DNA of 64,000 nt from Cycas panzhihuaensis. Lineage: Eukaryota; Cycadophyta. The stretch lies in the NCBI GenBank assembly GCA_023213395.1, contig CM041465.1, positions 205,723,741 through 205,787,740 on the forward strand, in the 5' to 3' direction. Below the pieces are notes generated by a model. That model was not told the DNA's origin. It searched no databases and saw only the letters and a program-made list of their open reading frames with translations. The position numbers and the translations under genes were made by a program. How positions within the stretch are numbered: position 1 is the first letter of the stretch; every line of letters starts with the position of its first letter. Of this stretch, positions 25,554 through 39,011 are shown piece by piece.

Positions 25554-28500
25554 AGTATGATCATGAAATATAGGATTTTTTGCCATGTGGATTACTGATT
25601 GATTATCCATATACATCCTTACTAGTCTCAGAAGTGACAATATATTCAACTTCAGTAGTTGAATCAATAATTGTATTTTATCATCTAAATCTCCATGATA
25701 TTGGTGCTATTCTAAGAAATGCTACATACTTAGATATGAATCTCCTTGTGTCTTTACCTCCAGCAAAGTTTGAGTCTATGTATACATATAGTTTGAACTC
25801 TGAATTGGGTTCATATAATAGACTATACTTGCTAGTCATCTTAAGGTATCACAACGCTCATACTATTGTTTATCAGTGATTCTGCTTAGGATTTATTATG
25901 TAATAAGTAAGAATGCCAACAAAGTGTGTAATATCAAGTCTTGTATTAGTACTATAGATGAGACTACCTACAAGTTACCTATAAAGTATTGTGTTTGCCT
26001 CTTGATCATTGCCATCAACTGTCAGTTTGACATTGGGTTCCATTGGAGTGGTTATAGTTCAAGCATCTTCTAACTAAAACTTTGTTAGAATATCGTTGAT
26101 ATACTTTTCTTGAGAAAGAAAGAATTTGCCATCTTTTTTAGTGACTTCAATCCCAAGTAGTATTTCATCAACCTAAGGTTAGACGAATCGAATGTTTTAG
26201 CTAAGTCCTTCTTTAGTCGGTTGATTGCTTGTTCATTGTTCCTCGTTATAAGCATATCGTCCATAAAGATTAAGAGATAAATGACTATATCTTTTTGTTG
26301 TTTGATGAATAATGTTGCATCAATATCCTGGTAGTCATAAACCTCATATCCAAGTTGCCTCATTCTTTCTAACAACTTAGTGAATCAAGCACGAGGCACT
26401 TGTTTAAGGCCATACAAGAACTTTTTGAGCTTACACACCTTATACTCTAGACTAGTAATATCAAATCCTTCAGGCTAAGCCATATAGATTTCTTCTTTAA
26501 TATTACCATTGAGAAATGCAGTTTTCACATTGAGCTGGTGAATCTTTTAGTCCTATTAAGCTACTAAGGCCACAAGAGTTCTAATTATGGGCCACTTGGT
26601 TGTAGGTGTAAAGACTTCATTGTAGTCGATGCCTTTCCTTTGTGTGAATCCCTTTGCTACCAACCTCGCCTTGTGTTTTTAAGGGTGCCATCATATATGT
26701 ATTTATTTTTGTACACCCATTTATTTCAAACCACCTTTCTTCCAAGTGGTAGATTAACAAGCTCCCATGTACTATTTTTTGTAAGAGATTAATACTCTTC
26801 ATTCATGGCATTCCTCCAAGCTATATATTTTATAGCTTCTTGGTATGAGAGGTGCTCTTCATTGAGAGCAAGATGTAGTTCTACTGGTTTTAACTCAATG
26901 AAAAGTGATTCCTGCATCTTGGCTCTATAGGCACTTCGAGTGCTAATTTTACCCACATCATCAAGTTGTATATCCTTATTTAGCTAGTGGGCTTCACGAA
27001 AACCTCGAGTTGGGAATGAGATCTTCATTTTTCCAACTACATAGTCTTCATTTAGATCTTAAAAAGGATCAATTTGTATATTTATTAAGTAGGATATTAA
27101 TGCATCTAGGGAGCATGGTCCATTTACCACTGCTTTGCCTTTATCAACTTTAATATTCTTGAATGGTGGTGCATGATGTACACTCATTGGTTTAGAGTCA
27201 TAGCTACTATCTTCTCTGGCTCTATTATCAGATTCCAATAGTTTGAGTAACTCTTGAGTGTCTGTCCCCCTAAATTCTAGAATCTATATATCATATTAAG
27301 TAGCATCATAATAATAGTAGTTTGGTGTTTTAGAGTCCAATTATAATAATTGATCCTCTGTTTCAATAAACACCATGTCTCCGGTGATTATAATCGTTTG
27401 CTATGAAGGTATAAAGACCTTGTACCCTTTTTTGTCCATAGGGTATCTAACAAAGAAGCTTTTAAGTGCCTTAGGCTAGAGTTTATTTCTATCTCCATCT
27501 AGTATATGGGCATAATATATTGAGCCAAATATTTTGAGGTGGTAAGAAATGGGGGCCTGTCTAGTCCACTTTTCATTAGGAGAAGTTCCTCCTTTAGATG
27601 GGCTGATAACATTCATTCAATAAATAACTGTCCAAATTACTTCTACTTATAGGTAAGTAAGTATATTTTTATAAACCAACATAGCTCAAGCCATATTAAT
27701 AATAGACCTATTTATATGCTTGGCAACTCCATTATATTGGGGGATGCCTACTATTGTAGTGTGATGCTTGATACCATTATCTTGTAGATAAGTTTCAAAA
27801 TTAATATAAGTATATTCTCTACCATTATCTATTCAAAGGCACTCAATCTAATAATCTAACTCCTTGTTAGTATGAGCTCTTAAAGTTTTAAAGACACCAA
27901 ATGCCTCATCTTTCCTAGTCAAAAAAGCCACCGACACTTTCTTGGTAAAATCATTAATGAAAGACATGTAATATATTTTCTACTTCAATGATGGAATAGG
28001 CATTGGTTCGCATAGATCAGAGTGTACCAATTGAAGAGGATGATACGATTTCCACTGACTATCAATAAAGGGTTGTCTATGAGATTTGGCTATAATACAT
28101 GCTTCACATTTAAAGGGCTTAAAGGAGAACTTAGGCAGACTTGGAAGGGTATGACAAAGATCTCTAAGTTGATTGATATGAACATGGCCCATACAAGCAT
28201 GCCAAAGAGCTTTTGGGGATAACTTAGGGTGTGTTAAAGTGGTATTAAAAGCAAAGTCTTTATTAGCATAAGGGCTTTGAGTATAGTTGGCTTTAGAAGA
28301 TAGGGAACCATTCAATCTAAATAATTTACAAGTAAGTACTCTAATCAAGACCACTCGATTTGCTAGAGGGTGAATGACCTAGAGAGTTTGGTCATTTACA
28401 GTAACACTAAGATCAAATCCAGGGGAGATAAGGGTGGATAAGGAGAGTAGGTTTTATTTGAGATTATGAATGTATAAGACATCAAGCAATGTAAAGTCTC

Positions 28501-28680
28501 TCAAGCCTAGGAGTTTCAGGCATATGTTTATAATACCTTCGACTGGTTGTTGGGATTTATCAACTATGTGAATGACACTGTATACATTGGAATCAAAAGT
28601 TTGATATAGATCCTGATTACAGATCATATACTGTGTCATTCTTGTATCCATAATCCATAAGAAGGTTTGAAGTTATGTTA
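25554..28680 (-). pseudogene. Element D protease, integrase, reverse transcriptase, RNase H (proximal)
   Basis: Minus-strand order: protease near 28665-28630 reads WIMDTRMTQY, so the catalytic DTG has become DTR. Integrase spans about 28354-27300 and keeps the zinc-binding HACMGHVHINQL..CEACIIAKS segment and VHSDLCEP. RT spans about 26850-26080 with MRQLGYEVYDYQDI at 26375 and FMDD in place of YVDD (about 26250). RNase H follows until it is cut at 25554 by element E. It matches element A throughout. Many TAG/TAA codons make it non-functional. Confidence 0.9.
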
Positions 28681-28689
28681 TTTGCAACT

Positions 28690-29819
28690 CTAAGAGGGGT
28701 TTACATTGGTGATTCAAGATCACAAGTGACATAGCCATAATAGGCTTTAAAATACCTCTTAGTTTGATTAATGGTTCTTCCCTCAAGTCTTTGAATATGT
28801 GCTTGAGCAAAACCTACACCACCAAATTATTCTTTATATGTTTCATCAATATTGAAACTTAGGCAACTTGTATACAAGTATATAGCAATCCTTTACAAGG
28901 TGTCTTTTCCTATTGTACCTTTCATATATGATAATTTAATTTCCAGTTCCTGAAGTACTAGTTTGGCTTAACTATCTTACATAAAAGGTGGTGCTTGGCC
29001 TTGAGACTATTTAGGCTATTATAGTTGAGGGTTCTATTGATCTTGTGATCAATTTTTTATGCCTCGTCCTCTACTCCTTACTTAGTTATTTCCTCTACCA
29101 TAAGAGGGACCCTAGTTCTTTGAGAAGCATACTTCTTCTTCAACATCAAAAATTTCATCTAGAAGAGGATTTAAAGTTATAAAAATAATATCAAAGGTCT
29201 TATCAAATTCTATAAACTTTTCTATAAGAGCTTCAAAGTTAAGTGGCTTCAATGTTCCACTTGATTGAAGACTCCCAATCAAGTTCTTATAATTAGGTAC
29301 ATGTAAATAGAACTATATGAGAAATGTCCATATAATACAGTGGGTCTTAAAATCTTTGTCTATTGCTTGTATGATTAGTCAAAGGAGGTTAATTATTTCA
29401 TATGCATGACCCTTCTACATCTTCATCTTGTTTATCTTTAATACTAGATGAACAAATTCAAGGTCAGGCTTCGCATTGAAATTCTTTTTAAGAACCTTAA
29501 GGACTTTCTAGGCTATATCATATTGTTCTTCATCAATTAGATTATGTAGAGAGTGATTAGTTACTAATAGAATACTTGTATGAATCCTCTCAACATCTAT
29601 CTCCTATTGTATTTTAGTTGTAGGATCTATCAAAGCTATAGGTGGCATTCCTCCAGAGGTAGGTATTGTTGTTATCGTAGGGATGACATGTGTAAGTTGT
29701 AGATGGGCTCTCTAAAGGCCTTCATACTTAGCAACATTCTTGACTCTAGTATACTATAGATTCTGATTATCTTTCTCTTTTAAGATGTAGTTTACATTCT
29801 GCTTAAATTAAGAAGACAT
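28690..29819 (-). pseudogene. Element D gag
   Basis: The reading begins at ATG 29819 and carries gag-like content: SLHNLIDEEQYDIA, VLKVLKKNFNAKPDLEFV, and NYKNLIGSLQSSGTLK. It passes into the protease near 28665. It is broken by repeated stops, several at likely Gln codons (for example the fourth codon is TAA). The zinc knuckle is not clearly preserved. Confidence 0.7.
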
Positions 29820-30504
29820 GGTAAAGATGATAAAGTAAAAGAGATAGTGAAGAAATAGTAAATGAAAATGCCACTCATATGTGTGGCTGATACACCTAAC
29901 ACAATAGGAGGAAATATGATTAAGTAGCAAGCAATGATAATAGGTCACTAATACTTGTGGCAAATACTCTCACACAAGAGGATTTGATGATGTGTACAAA
30001 TGGAAATATAAGGATCACAAAGATAAATGATGTGTCATGTGATCATAAAATTAAGATTATATCCATGTAGAAGCTGGCATGTAGGTGCACACAACTAAAA
30101 AACCAAGTCTGATGTAGGATGTATGATCAAACCTAAACCTCTATCTCAAGTCTAAAGTAGTTGAGGTGTTGATGCCTAAGGGGGATTTTAGTATATGTAT
30201 TAGGGAATTCACCCACGATACCTAGATCTACACTTAGTGATGAAATCCAAGTCACAGTGGAGCCCAAGTACTCCTAGTCTTCACCCAATTCACCAGTAAG
30301 CAGCTATATACCTTCTCCGAGGAGTCAAACAGTACATGTGTATTCCATAGCTATGATGGATATTAAACCAAATATATTTTAATCTTGATTAACGTTTTTA
30401 GTTTTCCCAAGTGGTTATTAGGATTATCCCTAATTAGAGGCTGTAGGTATGGCTAACCTATCCCTCCACCACTATTTTGATTAAGACTAGACCTAGTATG
30501 AAAC
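29820..30504 (-). other. Leader of element D, part next to gag
   Basis: Non-coding sequence between gag and the insertion point of element F. The leader resumes at 35016. No array or clear structure was seen. Confidence 0.7.
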
Positions 30505-30868
30505 TGTTAGAGTATAATGTTTAATGTTATATGTGTCTAAGTAAGTGTATCTTAGAGTCAATAGTCATTGTCCTAAGTATTAGGGCCTAAGGGTTATTTA
30601 TTAATATTGGTTAGTCAGTTGGTGTAATGTCATTAGCTAGGTTAGAGGTAATTGTCCCACATGCATTACATCTCTTGTATGTTCCCCTACCCATATTGTA
30701 CATAAAGGTGGTTGAGGTAGTGTATAGAAACAAGTCATCATTGCGACTCATATTGAGTCTATGGTAGATTAATATTTTGATATAATCTATTTGTGTTATG
30801 TTAATATAAATATTACTTTATTCACTAACATTGTTAGAGTTGAATGCTTTCCATATTAAAATCCAACA
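30505..30868 (+). repeat. 5' LTR of element F
   Basis: 364 bp, TGTTAGAGTATAATG to AAATCCAACA. It aligns to 34619-35010. Confidence 0.92.
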
Positions 30869-30880
30869 TGGTATCAGAGT
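30869..30880 (+). other. Primer-binding site of element F
   Basis: TGGTATCAGAGT lies directly after the LTR, matching the initiator tRNA-Met type except for the last base. Confidence 0.93.
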
Positions 30881-33179
30881 AGGCCATTTTGCAGTAAGAA
30901 GAAGATTGAGAGAGAAGAAGTCCAGTAAAGGACAAAGTGTTTAAGCAAGGAGGTGGCTCCATCAAATCAGTTACCAGATCTAGAGATCAAATTAAAAGAG
31001 AAGGTTCAAGGCCCTATGTGCTAGGTAATACCACTTCTTTATTATGTTATCATTTATCTTGGAGATTGAGGCCAACAAGTATAGAGAAGTAATGACATTA
31101 AAGTTGTTTTAAGAATTGATATTTGAGGTTGTTCATTAGATCAGTATTTTTTATAATACGTCTGTAGAAATCCTTTCATGTGTTTGTTAGATGATTTAGG
31201 GTTTGGTAAAACCCTATCTTTCCATGAGTTCTAAGTAAATATTGGAAAAAGGTAAATACTCCTTTACCTTTTATGACCATTAAGGTGGAAGAATTGTTGT
31301 TGCATGGGCTTGTCGTAAGGAGGTTTTGTTTATGAATTACCCAGATTACTCTATTTAAGCATCTCTCCTCAGCTAATAGAGGATTTAGATGCTCCATTAT
31401 TAACAAAGGTCTGTCTAGCATGTTAGGCTTTATTTTTGGACCCGCAGTATAGTCACCAATAATATAAGGCTTAGGTTGAGTAAAAGTAGATCACAAACTG
31501 TGATGCAGAGAAACCTTGGACCAAGCTATCTACTATTGAAGACATTGACTCAAGTACTATCAATTGTCATGCCATTTGGAGTAATCACCTTGGCTCTGTA
31601 AGTTGACATAGGAGGGCCAACATTGGTGATAGTTCTTATAAAGAATGTTGAGAGTTTAGAAGATTTGGTCTAATTAAAAACTACGTAGAATGAAGGATAA
31701 TTGAGTTTCCTTAGATATCCTCCATCAATAGGGTAGTTGATAGGCTTATACGTGATAATAAGAATGACTTATATAGATTCCTCAATTTGGGTCATGCTCC
31801 ATTTCTACAGGTGCTATTAATTCCACTAAAGAAGCTCATCTCCTTTCCTTAGTTTGTTTGGGTGGAACATTCGATTCATTTATACTTTCTCGAGGTCCAT
31901 TCAGGTCCTACTCTAATTTTGTATACTATTTGTGTGTTGATGTTTGGAGCATTTTCAGTATTCACTTTCCCTTGACTAACATTCAGCTTGTTGTCTAAAC
32001 ATCCACTTGACCAACATACAGCTTATCATCTGGGGTTGATATTTGAAGGAGGTTCTACCGAAATAGCTAGATTGTTGGCCCTCACATATACAGTTGTTGT
32101 AACTGTCAAAATCACGTTTCTCATCACAAGGATGTCATTTCTAAAGCCTTCCAAGTCTATGCATTAGAGTTGTTATCTTTCACCTAGGTTCTTTTCATAG
32201 AACACCACGTATGCAGGTTTATCTTCACACAGTGGATGATATCTTTAATGTATAGTACTTATATGTGAGCTCTACTAACAATATTCATACTTATATATGC
32301 TATGTTGTATAAGAATAATTTTCTGAAGTTATTGGGTACCAGCTAAGTTTGAGTTTTGTAGGATAAGGAGAGTTTGATTATTAAGGATAGTTGTATCCAC
32401 GTCATCCTCTTCCAAAATGTTTTATTGTTGAAGTTAAGCACAGGTTCAATCCATGAATGAATAAATCATATAATTGAAGCTTTCTGTAGACAACCTAGAG
32501 AAGGAAAGAGTTTTCTACCTTTCTAAACTTCAGGATATTAAAATTCTTTGCCAAGGTCTAGACTTGGAACATCTTCCAGTGGCAATAGTTATTCAGGAAA
32601 TTTTGTGTGCTACAGATATTAATAATTCTGTACTTGTTAAAACTCAAGCCATAGTTAGCATAGCTTCATTAGTAGGAATTTTTGGCAAACTATTATTACT
32701 TGATGATTTTGCAATGTCTCATTAGCAGTAGTTATAATGAGATCTATCCTACTAGTTTGCAGTTTTTCAACATCCAGATTTCTTACATTATGATATACTT
32801 TGTCTATTTCATGTGAAGTAGAAGCATCTAACATGACTACTTCTGATGTATAAGCCTCTGAGATTATTTGTGATGTATTATGGGAGCTCCTGATATCTCA
32901 TATAACCTATCACTCTCAGCAATAGTGTGTCCTATGTTAATTGCCTCATAAGAAGATGTTTTGTTACCATCCCATGTGACTTCAGATTTGTCTAAGGCAA
33001 GCAAAGGAGATTTCGATTAAAATTTGATTGATAGCAAGGGAAGAAGGATAAAGTATTTGGTAGAAATATTTGTCTTATCATAGTTATGAAGACATAAATT
33101 TTGGGGAATGTTCTCTTGCTCATCTTAGCCACATAATATAGAGTTAAATGAGGTCATTACCTTTGTATCAGAAAAGAAT

Positions 33180-33540
33180 GAACATTGGGTAATAGACACC
33201 AACATAGTTTTGCCTAAATATGTTGGAGTTAATTTTCAGATTTAGAAAATTAAAATGGAATGTGTTTTTAGAATAAAAAGATTATGGAACATTGTGCTTA
33301 GAAAAATTTTAATTAATGAAGAAGGGGAGGTAACCTTTAAAAAGAGAAATAGGGTAGTCGTTGATGCAATGGTTATCGCTTTCGATAAGGAGAATCTTCA
33401 TCCTTCATACCACTTCCTTATCCAAACTCTTTAAAATATTGACTCAGCTGAAGATGCCTAGAATTTGCTAGTAGAAGTACATGAAAATGATCCTAAAGAA
33501 GTACAAAAGAGTATTAAAAGTATAAGGAACCAAAGAAGAA
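33180..33540 (+). pseudogene. Gag-like fragment in element F
   Basis: The reading from about 33180 contains IKMECVFRIKRLWNIV, KKRNRVVVDAMVIAFDKENL and NIDSAEDA.NLLVEVHE. This has the spacing of the copia gag N-terminal half (W.M...L...L..LW..V, KN...A...I......, A..AW..L). Stops replace probable Trp and Gln codons. The recognition is from pattern only. Confidence 0.5.
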
Positions 33541-34609
33541 GCTGAAGAGGAAAGCTAAAAATCAACTTAATTCTGGTAAAGTTAATCCACATATAGATAT
33601 TCCTAAAATAAATGAAAGGTTTAAATCTAATGAAGACTTGGGTTCACCAAATGTCTTGAGCTTCACCAAGATGACAAGAAAGTCTAAAAGAACAGAAGTT
33701 GAAGAATATGAACCTCAATCTTTGTAGGTAATACTTCATGGAGATACATGTACACTGACAGAAAGTATGGGCACTATTATCCTAGTTTGTATTGATAGAT
33801 TCATAGCTAGGATTAAAACAATGTTAGAATATACAATGATATGCACTTATTGGAGACTATTTATGATTCCTCTCAACTCAGTTATATCTTCTATTTTGAA
33901 CTTTGAAAGAATCCAAAGTGTGACAATATATCCTACAACAACTCTAGAAGGTTCTTTTAAAAAAAGAAGGAACATAAGCAGAATACTATATGATCAAAAT
34001 CTTATCCATCAAGTTAGTTGTATGCTTTGGATAGGCTACTTAATTATCAGGTTCAATCATGTCAAAGTAATGTTCCATTTTTGTGTAGCCATAGTTGAGA
34101 AATGTGTGCATATAATCATTATGAGAATCCTTATCATACTTGGTACAAAGATTTTTTTAGGTTACATGAAGAGGACAAGGCATCTTATTAGTTCTAGGCA
34201 TGCATCCAAATAGGAAAAATTAGGAAAGGGATCATTGTTGCTCATTTCCTTTCAAAGAGATGATCATTGGCTTGAGAAGTTAATCATCCTAGTAGACTTG
34301 GAGACAAATAAGGAGGAATCTACTCGCTTCATGGAGTTGAAATCACATGTAATCATATTTAAACTAGGAAGACCACACCCTCACCAGGAACATATAAGAA
34401 GATTCATCAAATAGGAAATAGAAGGTAACATAGTAGACATACTATACAGGTTTTATAGCATTTTTATTGAAGACAAAGCTTATGACATTGTCTTCAAAAA
34501 AATTCCAAGACTTAGGAAATAGAAATTCAAACTCAAGTCAAGTTCTATATCAATTTGTGTTAGTCTTGTTAGGTTGTCCTTAGTTATTGTAATCTTAATA
34601 TTAAATATT

Positions 34610-35010
34610 AAGGGGAGGTGTTAGAGTATAATGTTTAATGTTATATGTATCTAAGTAAGTGTGTCTTAGAATCAATAGTCATAGTCCTAAGTATTAGGGT
34701 CTAAGAGTCATTTATTAGTATAATATTATGTGGTAAGATAGAAGCTCATTAGTTAGTTTGTTGGTGTAATATCATTGGCTAGGTTAGAGGTAATTGTTCC
34801 ACATACATTACATCTCTTGTATGTTCTCCCATCTATTTTGTACATAAAGGTGGTTGAGGTAGTGTATGAAAATAAGTCATTATTATGATTTATATTGAGT
34901 CTATGGTGCATTAATGTTCTAATATAATCTGTTTGTGTTATGTTAATATAAACATTGCTTTGTTTATTGACATTATTGGAGTTGAATGCTTTCTATATTA
35001 AAATCTAATA
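34610..35010 (+). repeat. Polypurine tract and 3' LTR of element F
   Basis: AAGGGGAGG precedes TGTTAGAGTATAATG at 34619. The LTR ends AATCTAATA (CCAACA in the partner, two C-to-T changes). It is 392 bp, with 28 bp more than the 5' LTR near 34720-34750. Confidence 0.9.
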
Positions 35011-35015
35011 AAAAC

Positions 35016-36377
35016 TCACACCTCCCTTAAGGCCCCGATTCTGGCCAACTATGGTCAATTTCAACCAAGGTGAGTATGCACACAAGTCAAAAACTAGCAA
35101 TATAAGTCGTACAGATGAGATCTCTTTTAGGAAATAATATAAGTTGTTTCCAAATAACTTGAACTGAAAACTGAAATAGAAAGATGACAAATATGCTTAC
35201 TTACCTTCTGTACTTGCTTTATTATTGTTACCACTTTATGTATTACTTTATGCTATGTGTAGAAAGAGAAAGAGCATGTTATTTAATAAGGGAACCAAAT
35301 GTTATTTCTGATCCAAGGTTTTCCTTGCTTTGGTACAATATTTTCAAATATAATTTTAAAATTTTTAATACAAAAGCCACAAAGGGCCAAAAAATAAATC
35401 AACTTGCCATTAAAATAGTGATTTTTCTAAATCTAGATGCATGTTATTTTGCCCTATTTTGTGATTTTTTTTCCATAAAATTTATAAATAATAATAAATA
35501 GATAATTTTTTAAAAAATTACAAATATGGAGGTTTAAATAATGGAATTTAAATTTATGATAGAAGAAAAAGTATTCAGAATGTCATTTCTAATAAGATAA
35601 TGAAGTCAGATTTTTGAAAAGACATAAAAAAAAAAATTGTCCCAAAAAAGCACAAAAGTATAATCTTGTTAGATTTATTGTCTCAGAATCCAAGCTTTAG
35701 TATGTCAAAAGCTTCATCATAATATGTACATCAACTTTTTCTTCTGCAGTAACTCTAAAATTAACCAAAAAACTACCTGAAATGTCCTCAAAATATTTTT
35801 TGTAGGGTTGAATGGGCAGATTCATCATCCGTTAGAAAATTACAAAGATTTCATTAACCAGTAGATGAAATTTGATGAGATTTATCTCAACATACTCTAG
35901 AGATATAAATCTAGTAGCCCTAAAAAAATATTTTAGATTTTTAGCTCATATTTAAAGGATTTCATTGAGGAAAGTGCCCTAGGATATTCATCTACAAATT
36001 TTGACCTTTTGTTTTAGCCAAAACTAACTGTTGTAGGCTGAATCTAAAGATAATCTAGAAAACAAAAATGATCCCCTTGGTTGGGCGATGCTACACGTCA
36101 GATTTCATCAAAATCTAAGATGGTTAAATTTTTCATAAAAATTTAGGGCTTCAATGCTTTCAGTGTTGTTTCGGTAACCAAACGGCTTCAAAAATTAATC
36201 TTTTCACCTTTAAAATTCTGCACACATATCAAATGCAGCAATATATAAAATAATACAATTTTAAGCTCTCTAATACAAAATATAGTTCTCAAATAAACTC
36301 TCAACCTCACATAAATTGTGAATGAGAGATATTAATGGCTCTATGCAAGCCTAGTAGGAAAATGTAGTTAACAATGA
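35016..36377 (-). other. Leader of element D, part next to PBS
   Basis: 1.36 kb, AT-rich, with no coding sequence. It continues 29820-30504 once element F is removed. Confidence 0.7.
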
Positions 36378-36388
36378 CTTTGATACTA
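36378..36388 (-). other. Degenerate primer-binding site of element D
   Basis: The minus strand reads TAGTATCAAAG two bases after the LTR end, versus TGGTATCAGAG. Both differences are G to A. Confidence 0.7.
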
Positions 36389-36390
36389 GT

Positions 36391-36670
36391 TGTTGGGTGA
36401 AGGATCTAGTTGCCATAATCCACTAGACTAAAATAATAGCACATAATAAGAGTAAAATAGAGAGAACAAAATTGAAAACAAAAATGAGATGTGAGAATTA
36501 TGACTTTCCCTTTTACATTTAGCCTTATATATCGAATGATGTATATTAGGGTTTCCAAAGGAGTTTCTTACTTAATGACATAATCCTGCAATTACACTTA
36601 ACTATGTGACTTATGTAACCTAAAGTTACCTTTAATTAATCTAATGACCTTGATACATTAACATCCATTA
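36391..36670 (-). repeat. 5' LTR of element D
   Basis: 280 bp. On the plus strand it starts TGTTGGGTGAAGG and ends TAACATCCATTA. A TATATAAGG-type box lies at 36523-36532 (minus). It is the partner of 16972-17273 and is followed by TATAA, the target duplication. Confidence 0.9.
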
Positions 36671-36675
36671 TATAA

Positions 36676-39011
36676 TGCCCATTACACATGTTATAGGTGT
36701 CTAATTTATATTTAGCTGTAAATTATTATGTTATCAAGGAAGATGTTTATAAACTTTCCCAAAAAATGATAAAGAATATCATTCATTAACCTCATGAAGA
36801 TTGCAAGGTGTTATTTAGGCTAAATGGCATGACTAACCACTCGCAAAGCTTGAATAAGATCTTGAATTCAATCTTCCAAGTGTTAAGAGATTTCACTTAT
36901 ATTTAATGAAGGTAGATGTAGGATTAATATTAGTAAAGTACTTAGCCCTTTATAACTCACCCATTTGGTCATTAATCAAGGGTGATGGATCATGGTTCTT
37001 CACCATCATATAATTTAATACTTAATAATTAATTCAAACGCATTAAGTGCCATCCTTCTTGGGCACCAAGAGCACTAAAGAGTTGAGTGGGGAGGAACTA
37101 AACTAAATATAATCTTCTTTATTAAGCTCTCTAAGTTGGTACTTTAATTCGAAGAAGTAAAGTCTTATATAATAGCCCATTGGATGAGGTGGCCCTAAGA
37201 GTAAGTTAACACTATGATAGATTACTCAAGTGTGAGGTAGGACCAAAGATGCCTTAAAAATATATAGGTATCCATCTAATAACTACTATATATTTATACG
37301 AGTGGTATCTAATCCAAGTATTAATATCTCCTGCATGTGTCTCATGAATAAAATGGTTCCTTCTTTAGTAAAACTAATAAGCTAGCTAGCTTGTGAACCT
37401 ATCACCAAAGTAATTTGAGTGCATAAAGGGGTGAGCTAGTATGCTTATTGGCCCTTGTAAATTCTATTAGCATTCATGAACCTATTGTAGATTTCTTGCC
37501 TATCATATTGATAGGTTCAACTTGATAAAAGCTCATATTAATCTGTGGGTGTGACAACATAGGTGATTATATTAATAAAAGGGCATATTGCAAAAGTTAC
37601 ATGGTAGACTTTATCCATTAGAGGTCATAAACCTCTTTCTTAACATAAACAAGGTTATAAGAGCTAAGGTGAGATTCGGTAAGGAGATTAAGATCCTTAA
37701 CCAATTGGTTAGATACAAGAATTTTCACACTGACATTGTTAATAATACATAAGACTGTGGTTCTTAAGTTGGCAATTTTCAGTAAGTAAAGCTTCTCTTT
37801 TAAAGCTAAAATAGTTCTTGGCCATAAGCACTAAGCACAAGTTACCCATGACCTATTTAGTGACCAATACCATAGGATCTTTTATTGGGGTGCATGATGT
37901 GCTTACATATTTTGCTCACTCTTTTACTACCAAGGTTTTAACCCTAGGTTGACCTTGCTACTCTAAATACTCCTCATTAGAATATCCAAAGGATTTATGG
38001 TAGTTGTAATACTTCTGAGGACCTTCTCCTTTTGTTGTTAGGAAATTACAATTAGGGACTAGAGGAGTCATTATTATAGGATGTCATGGAGGTCGAGGGG
38101 TATTCCCTTCAAATATTCCTTCTCTTGTAGAAAGGTTATCTTTACTAAAGTTGTTATTGCTATTGTTGTGGTCTCAGGGGCTATCTCTTGTGGACCTAAC
38201 TCTCAACCTTAAGTACAAATTAAAAAGGCTAAGTCTAGGGAGATGATTATGAGAAGGCATAGCTCTTATTATAAAAAAGATGAAAGACCACCTATTAATT
38301 TGATAATAGGGGTATGATTAGAATCAATCACTTCCATCATGATGACTATCTCATATAAGGTGTTTATGTGTTATTAGGTATATTATCTATCTTATAAATG
38401 AAGGTGCAACTACTTCTTCTCCTTGTCACCCTTATGTCTAACTAGGTAAACCAATTAAGGAGGGTTATTTTAGAGGCATACCATGAGGTGACTGATGCAT
38501 GGTTTTTGATGTAGACACAATGATGTAGATTTTTACCATGAAAATCTTTTGCTCACTAGTAAGCTCCTAACATTTGTAATACACATTCAAGCTCCATATC
38601 TAACCATCAAAGGACTAAGCATTAATAGCCTTATCAAACATAGTAATTGTGACTTAGGTATCCAACTTAGATTGAGGCTATTAGAAATGAATTGCTATGG
38701 GAATTCCATGCACATTGGTTTACTAAGCCATCATTCATTAGAATATTAACACCATGTTCTTTATTGGCTATACTAGGGCTTAACCTTACCTAAAGTACTT
38801 GTGCTTAGGTCTAGCTCTATCTTTGGAGTCCATTAAAGAATATTTAAGAAGGTTTTGAAATCATTCTTGTGCCCTCTTTTGCCTCTTCATTAGGGAGTAT
38901 ATAATTTCCCCATTGAGACATAATAACTTGTAGAGAATGGGAGAAGATAGAAACTGGGAGATATCTATAATTATAACTCAGGCCTACTCTCAAGCTTGAT
39001 ACTAATTTATA
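36676..39011 (-). pseudogene. Gypsy K, 5' part: gag, protease, start of reverse transcriptase
   Basis: The minus strand from about 37000 to 36760 reads LINDQMGEL..AKYFTNIN, KILFKLCEWLVMPFSLNNT and LHEVNE. This is the gypsy RT fingers and palm (compare the family pattern EWLVMPFGLTNAPATF). It is cut at 36676 by element D before the catalytic box and resumes at 16971. Sequence from about 38880 down to 37300 has the position of gag and protease and shows RHKGDKEK-like stretches, but it is too decayed to place domains. A PBS-like TTAGTATCAAGCTTGA (38989-39004, minus) lies just inside the LTR. Confidence 0.65.

Larger units (their letters stand above)
30505..35010 (+). mobile_element. Element F, LTR retroelement without recognisable pol, nested in D
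   Basis: 4.5 kb, plus strand, inside the leader of D. LTRs lie at 30505-30868 and 34619-35010. The PBS adjoins the first LTR and a polypurine tract adjoins the second. The flanks GAAAC (30500-30504) and AAAAC (35011-35015) are a target duplication with one G-to-A change. The LTRs differ by about 12% plus a 28-bp indel. The interior shows only a gag-like fragment (about 33180-33540) and no protease, integrase or RT motif, which fits a large non-autonomous derivative or a very decayed element. Confidence 0.88.
16972..36670 (-). mobile_element. Copia element D, nearly complete, carrying two nested insertions
   Basis: The LTRs lie at 16972-17273 and 36391-36670. The five bases outside each end are identical (TATAA at 16967-16971 and 36671-36675), so this is one insertion event. 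Removing E with its duplication and F with its duplication leaves about 7.5 kb in normal order on the minus strand: 5' LTR, PBS, about 2-kb leader, gag, protease, integrase, RT, RNase H, polypurine tract, 3' LTR. The two LTRs differ at roughly 44 of 280 aligned bases, mostly transitions, so the insertion is old. It belongs to the same family as element A. The target was gypsy K. Confidence 0.9.

Noticed and set aside
33767-34213. Uninterrupted 148-codon plus frame in element F
   Set aside because: No motif, hydrophobic and Ile-rich as expected from AT-rich DNA by chance, and not in frame with the gag-like fragment upstream. Kept only as part of element F.
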